From an uncultured Methylobacteriaceae bacterium (GTDB lineage Bacteria > Pseudomonadota > Alphaproteobacteria > Rhizobiales > Beijerinckiaceae), in assembly GCA_937872715.1 (NCBI GenBank), contig CALMTJ010000329.1, positions 1 through 6,633 of the forward strand: a DNA stretch of 6,633 nt. Reading direction: 5' to 3'. The translations under genes and the position numbers were made by a program. The notes under the pieces are model-generated. The model made no database searches and was not told where the DNA came from. It saw only the letters and a program-made list of their open reading frames with translations. Positions 5,540-6,633 of this stretch are shown in pieces. How positions within the stretch are numbered: position 1 is the first letter of the stretch; each line of letters starts with the position of its first letter.

Positions 5540-6633
5540 CTACGATTTAAGTCTCATGGCGAGGAGCAGGAGCGCCCGGTCGTTCAGGACGATCATGCGC
5601 TCCTTCGGCCGCAGCCAGGCGACGGCGTCGCCGATCGTCTGCGCGTCGATGATCTTGGCTTCCGCCATCACCCGCTCGGGATCGAACTCGCCCCGTGGAC
5701 GGTGCGGGCGGTGCGGCAGCATGGCGACGTGCCGCTCGCGGAGAGCCGGGTCGCCGTGCAGCACGAGGAGGGAATCCCCGTCGTCGAAGCCGAGCCGGCG
5801 GTTCTCCGCCTGCAGCGCGTTGGCATGGGCGACGATGGGCGGCGGCGTCGTCTCCGCCGGGATCAGCAGAAGCCCGAGCTTCTTCAGCGCGAGCCCGGCG
5901 GCGAGGGAGCCCGACAGCCAGGATATCGGGATGGACAGGACGAGGCCGATGATGGTCGGAGACATCCACAGGAACAGGGAGGTCGCGATCAGGAAGGCCG
6001 AGAGGCCGGCGACGATGCCCATCAGGGTGTGCCAGCGGTGGCGCCGGACGATGTCGCGGAACGGGATGGAGCCGTCGTCGCGCCGCTGCGGGTTCCAGCC
6101 CGTGTCGCCGCCGACCAGGATCTGGAACACGGAGCCGGACTGGATCAGCATCAGGATGGGCGCGAGGAGCGCCGACAGCACCACCTCGATCAGTGCCGAC
6201 AGGGCCAGCCGGACCCCGCCGCCCGCCGCCCGCCGCTTCGGCCCGTCGATCAGCATGAGGATCAGCCCGAACAGCTTCGGGGCGAGGAGGATGCCCATGG
6301 TCAGGGCGAACAGCCCGAGCGCGCGCTCGGGGTCGAAGCGCGGCCAGGCCGGGAACAGCCGGAAGTCGCGGCTGAAATATTCCGGCCGGATGTACGTCGT
6401 CTGCAGCACGAGCGCGATGCCGACGACGAGCTGCAGAAGCCAGAATGGGGACGCCAGGTAGGACATGATCCCCGTCGCGAAATGCTGGCGGGTGGCAAGC
6501 TTCAGCCCGCTCGCGCCCATGATCCGGGAATGCTGAAGGTTGCCCTGGCACCAGCGCCGGTCCCGCACGGAGAGGTCGATCAGCGAAGGCGGGCTTTCCT
6601 CGTAGCTGCCTTCGAGCCCGGGCAGCATGTAGA
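5540..6633 (-). CDS. opgH: Glucans biosynthesis glucosyltransferase OpgH/MdoH (C-terminal part, cut by window edge)
   Basis: At least 363 C-terminal residues are present; the start and most of the catalytic GT2 domain lie beyond the right edge. OpgH is an inner-membrane glucosyltransferase that builds the beta-glucan backbone of osmoregulated periplasmic glucans from UDP-glucose. Counting from the first Met in the window, GSYEE (8-12) and RDRRWCQGNLQH (22-33) carry the QxxRW-type acceptor/processivity motif. About five membrane helices follow (roughly 52-78, 103-128, 142-164, 200-222, 225-246). The WNPQRRDDGS segment (178-187) and the LLLIPAETTPPP segment (253-264) match the E. coli family member in position. 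The hydrophilic C-terminal tail ends at a TAG at 5542-5540. The usual partner opgG is not downstream, so if linked it would lie upstream of this gene, outside the window. Confidence 0.93.
   Translation of the reverse strand, partial: YMLPGLEGSYEESPPSLIDLSVRDRRWCQGNLQHSRIMGASGLKLATRQHFATGIMSYLASPFWLLQLVVGIALVLQTTYIRPEYFSRDFRLFPAWPRFDPERALGLFALTMGILLAPKLFGLILMLIDGPKRRAAGGGVRLALSALIEVVLSALLAPILMLIQSGSVFQILVGGDTGWNPQRRDDGSIPFRDIVRRHRWHTLMGIVAGLSAFLIATSLFLWMSPTIIGLVLSIPISWLSGSLAAGLALKKLGLLLIPAETTPPPIVAHANALQAENRRLGFDDGDSLLVLHGDPALRERHVAMLPHRPHRPRGEFDPERVMAEAKIIDAQTIGDAVAWLRPKERMIVLNDRALLLLAMRLKS

Noticed and set aside
5496..6461. Plus-strand open frame of 321 codons opposite opgH
   Set aside because: It is the antisense of clear OpgH coding sequence; Ser/Arg-rich with no motif.

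Overview
This is a very GC-rich segment, almost certainly from an alphaproteobacterium of the order Hyphomicrobiales (Rhizobiales). A Methylobacteriaceae-like host is plausible, but this is inferred. The support is the alphaproteobacterial type of threonyl-tRNA synthetase, a twin-arginine-exported TRAP binding protein, an OpgH-type glucan synthase, and two different palindromic intergenic repeats of the kinds scattered through Hyphomicrobiales genomes.

Layout, left to right. At 1-151 (minus) is the first 50 codons of an acyl dehydratase of the MaoC/HTD2 hot-dog type, cut by the window edge. It is divergent from thrS (362-2320, plus), a complete threonyl-tRNA synthetase. The 210-bp spacer between them holds a short tandem direct repeat and no recognisable promoter. 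Downstream of thrS, at 2362-2437, is a dense set of overlapping inverted repeats, which also forms the 3' end of the converging minus-strand operon.

That operon is a pair of translationally coupled genes: a GNAT N-acetyltransferase of the phosphinothricin/methionine-sulfoximine type (3639-4166) followed by an MFS transporter (2467-3642), with the stop of the first inside the GTG start of the second. Upstream of it lies a second palindromic repeat (4238-4323). Next come a TRAP-type solute-binding protein with a Tat signal (4354-5448, minus), resembling the 2-oxoacid-binding TakP group, and the C-terminal part of the membrane glucosyltransferase OpgH/MdoH (5540-6633, minus), cut by the right edge.

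Most of the window is ordinary chromosomal content. The parts most worth a second look are the acetyltransferase-exporter pair, which reads like a small modify-and-export resistance cassette and is bracketed by interspersed repeats on both sides; the competing hairpins after thrS; and two short patches of atypical codons inside thrS. I found no CRISPR array, phage gene, transposase, tRNA or rRNA, and nothing that convincingly amounts to an undescribed system.
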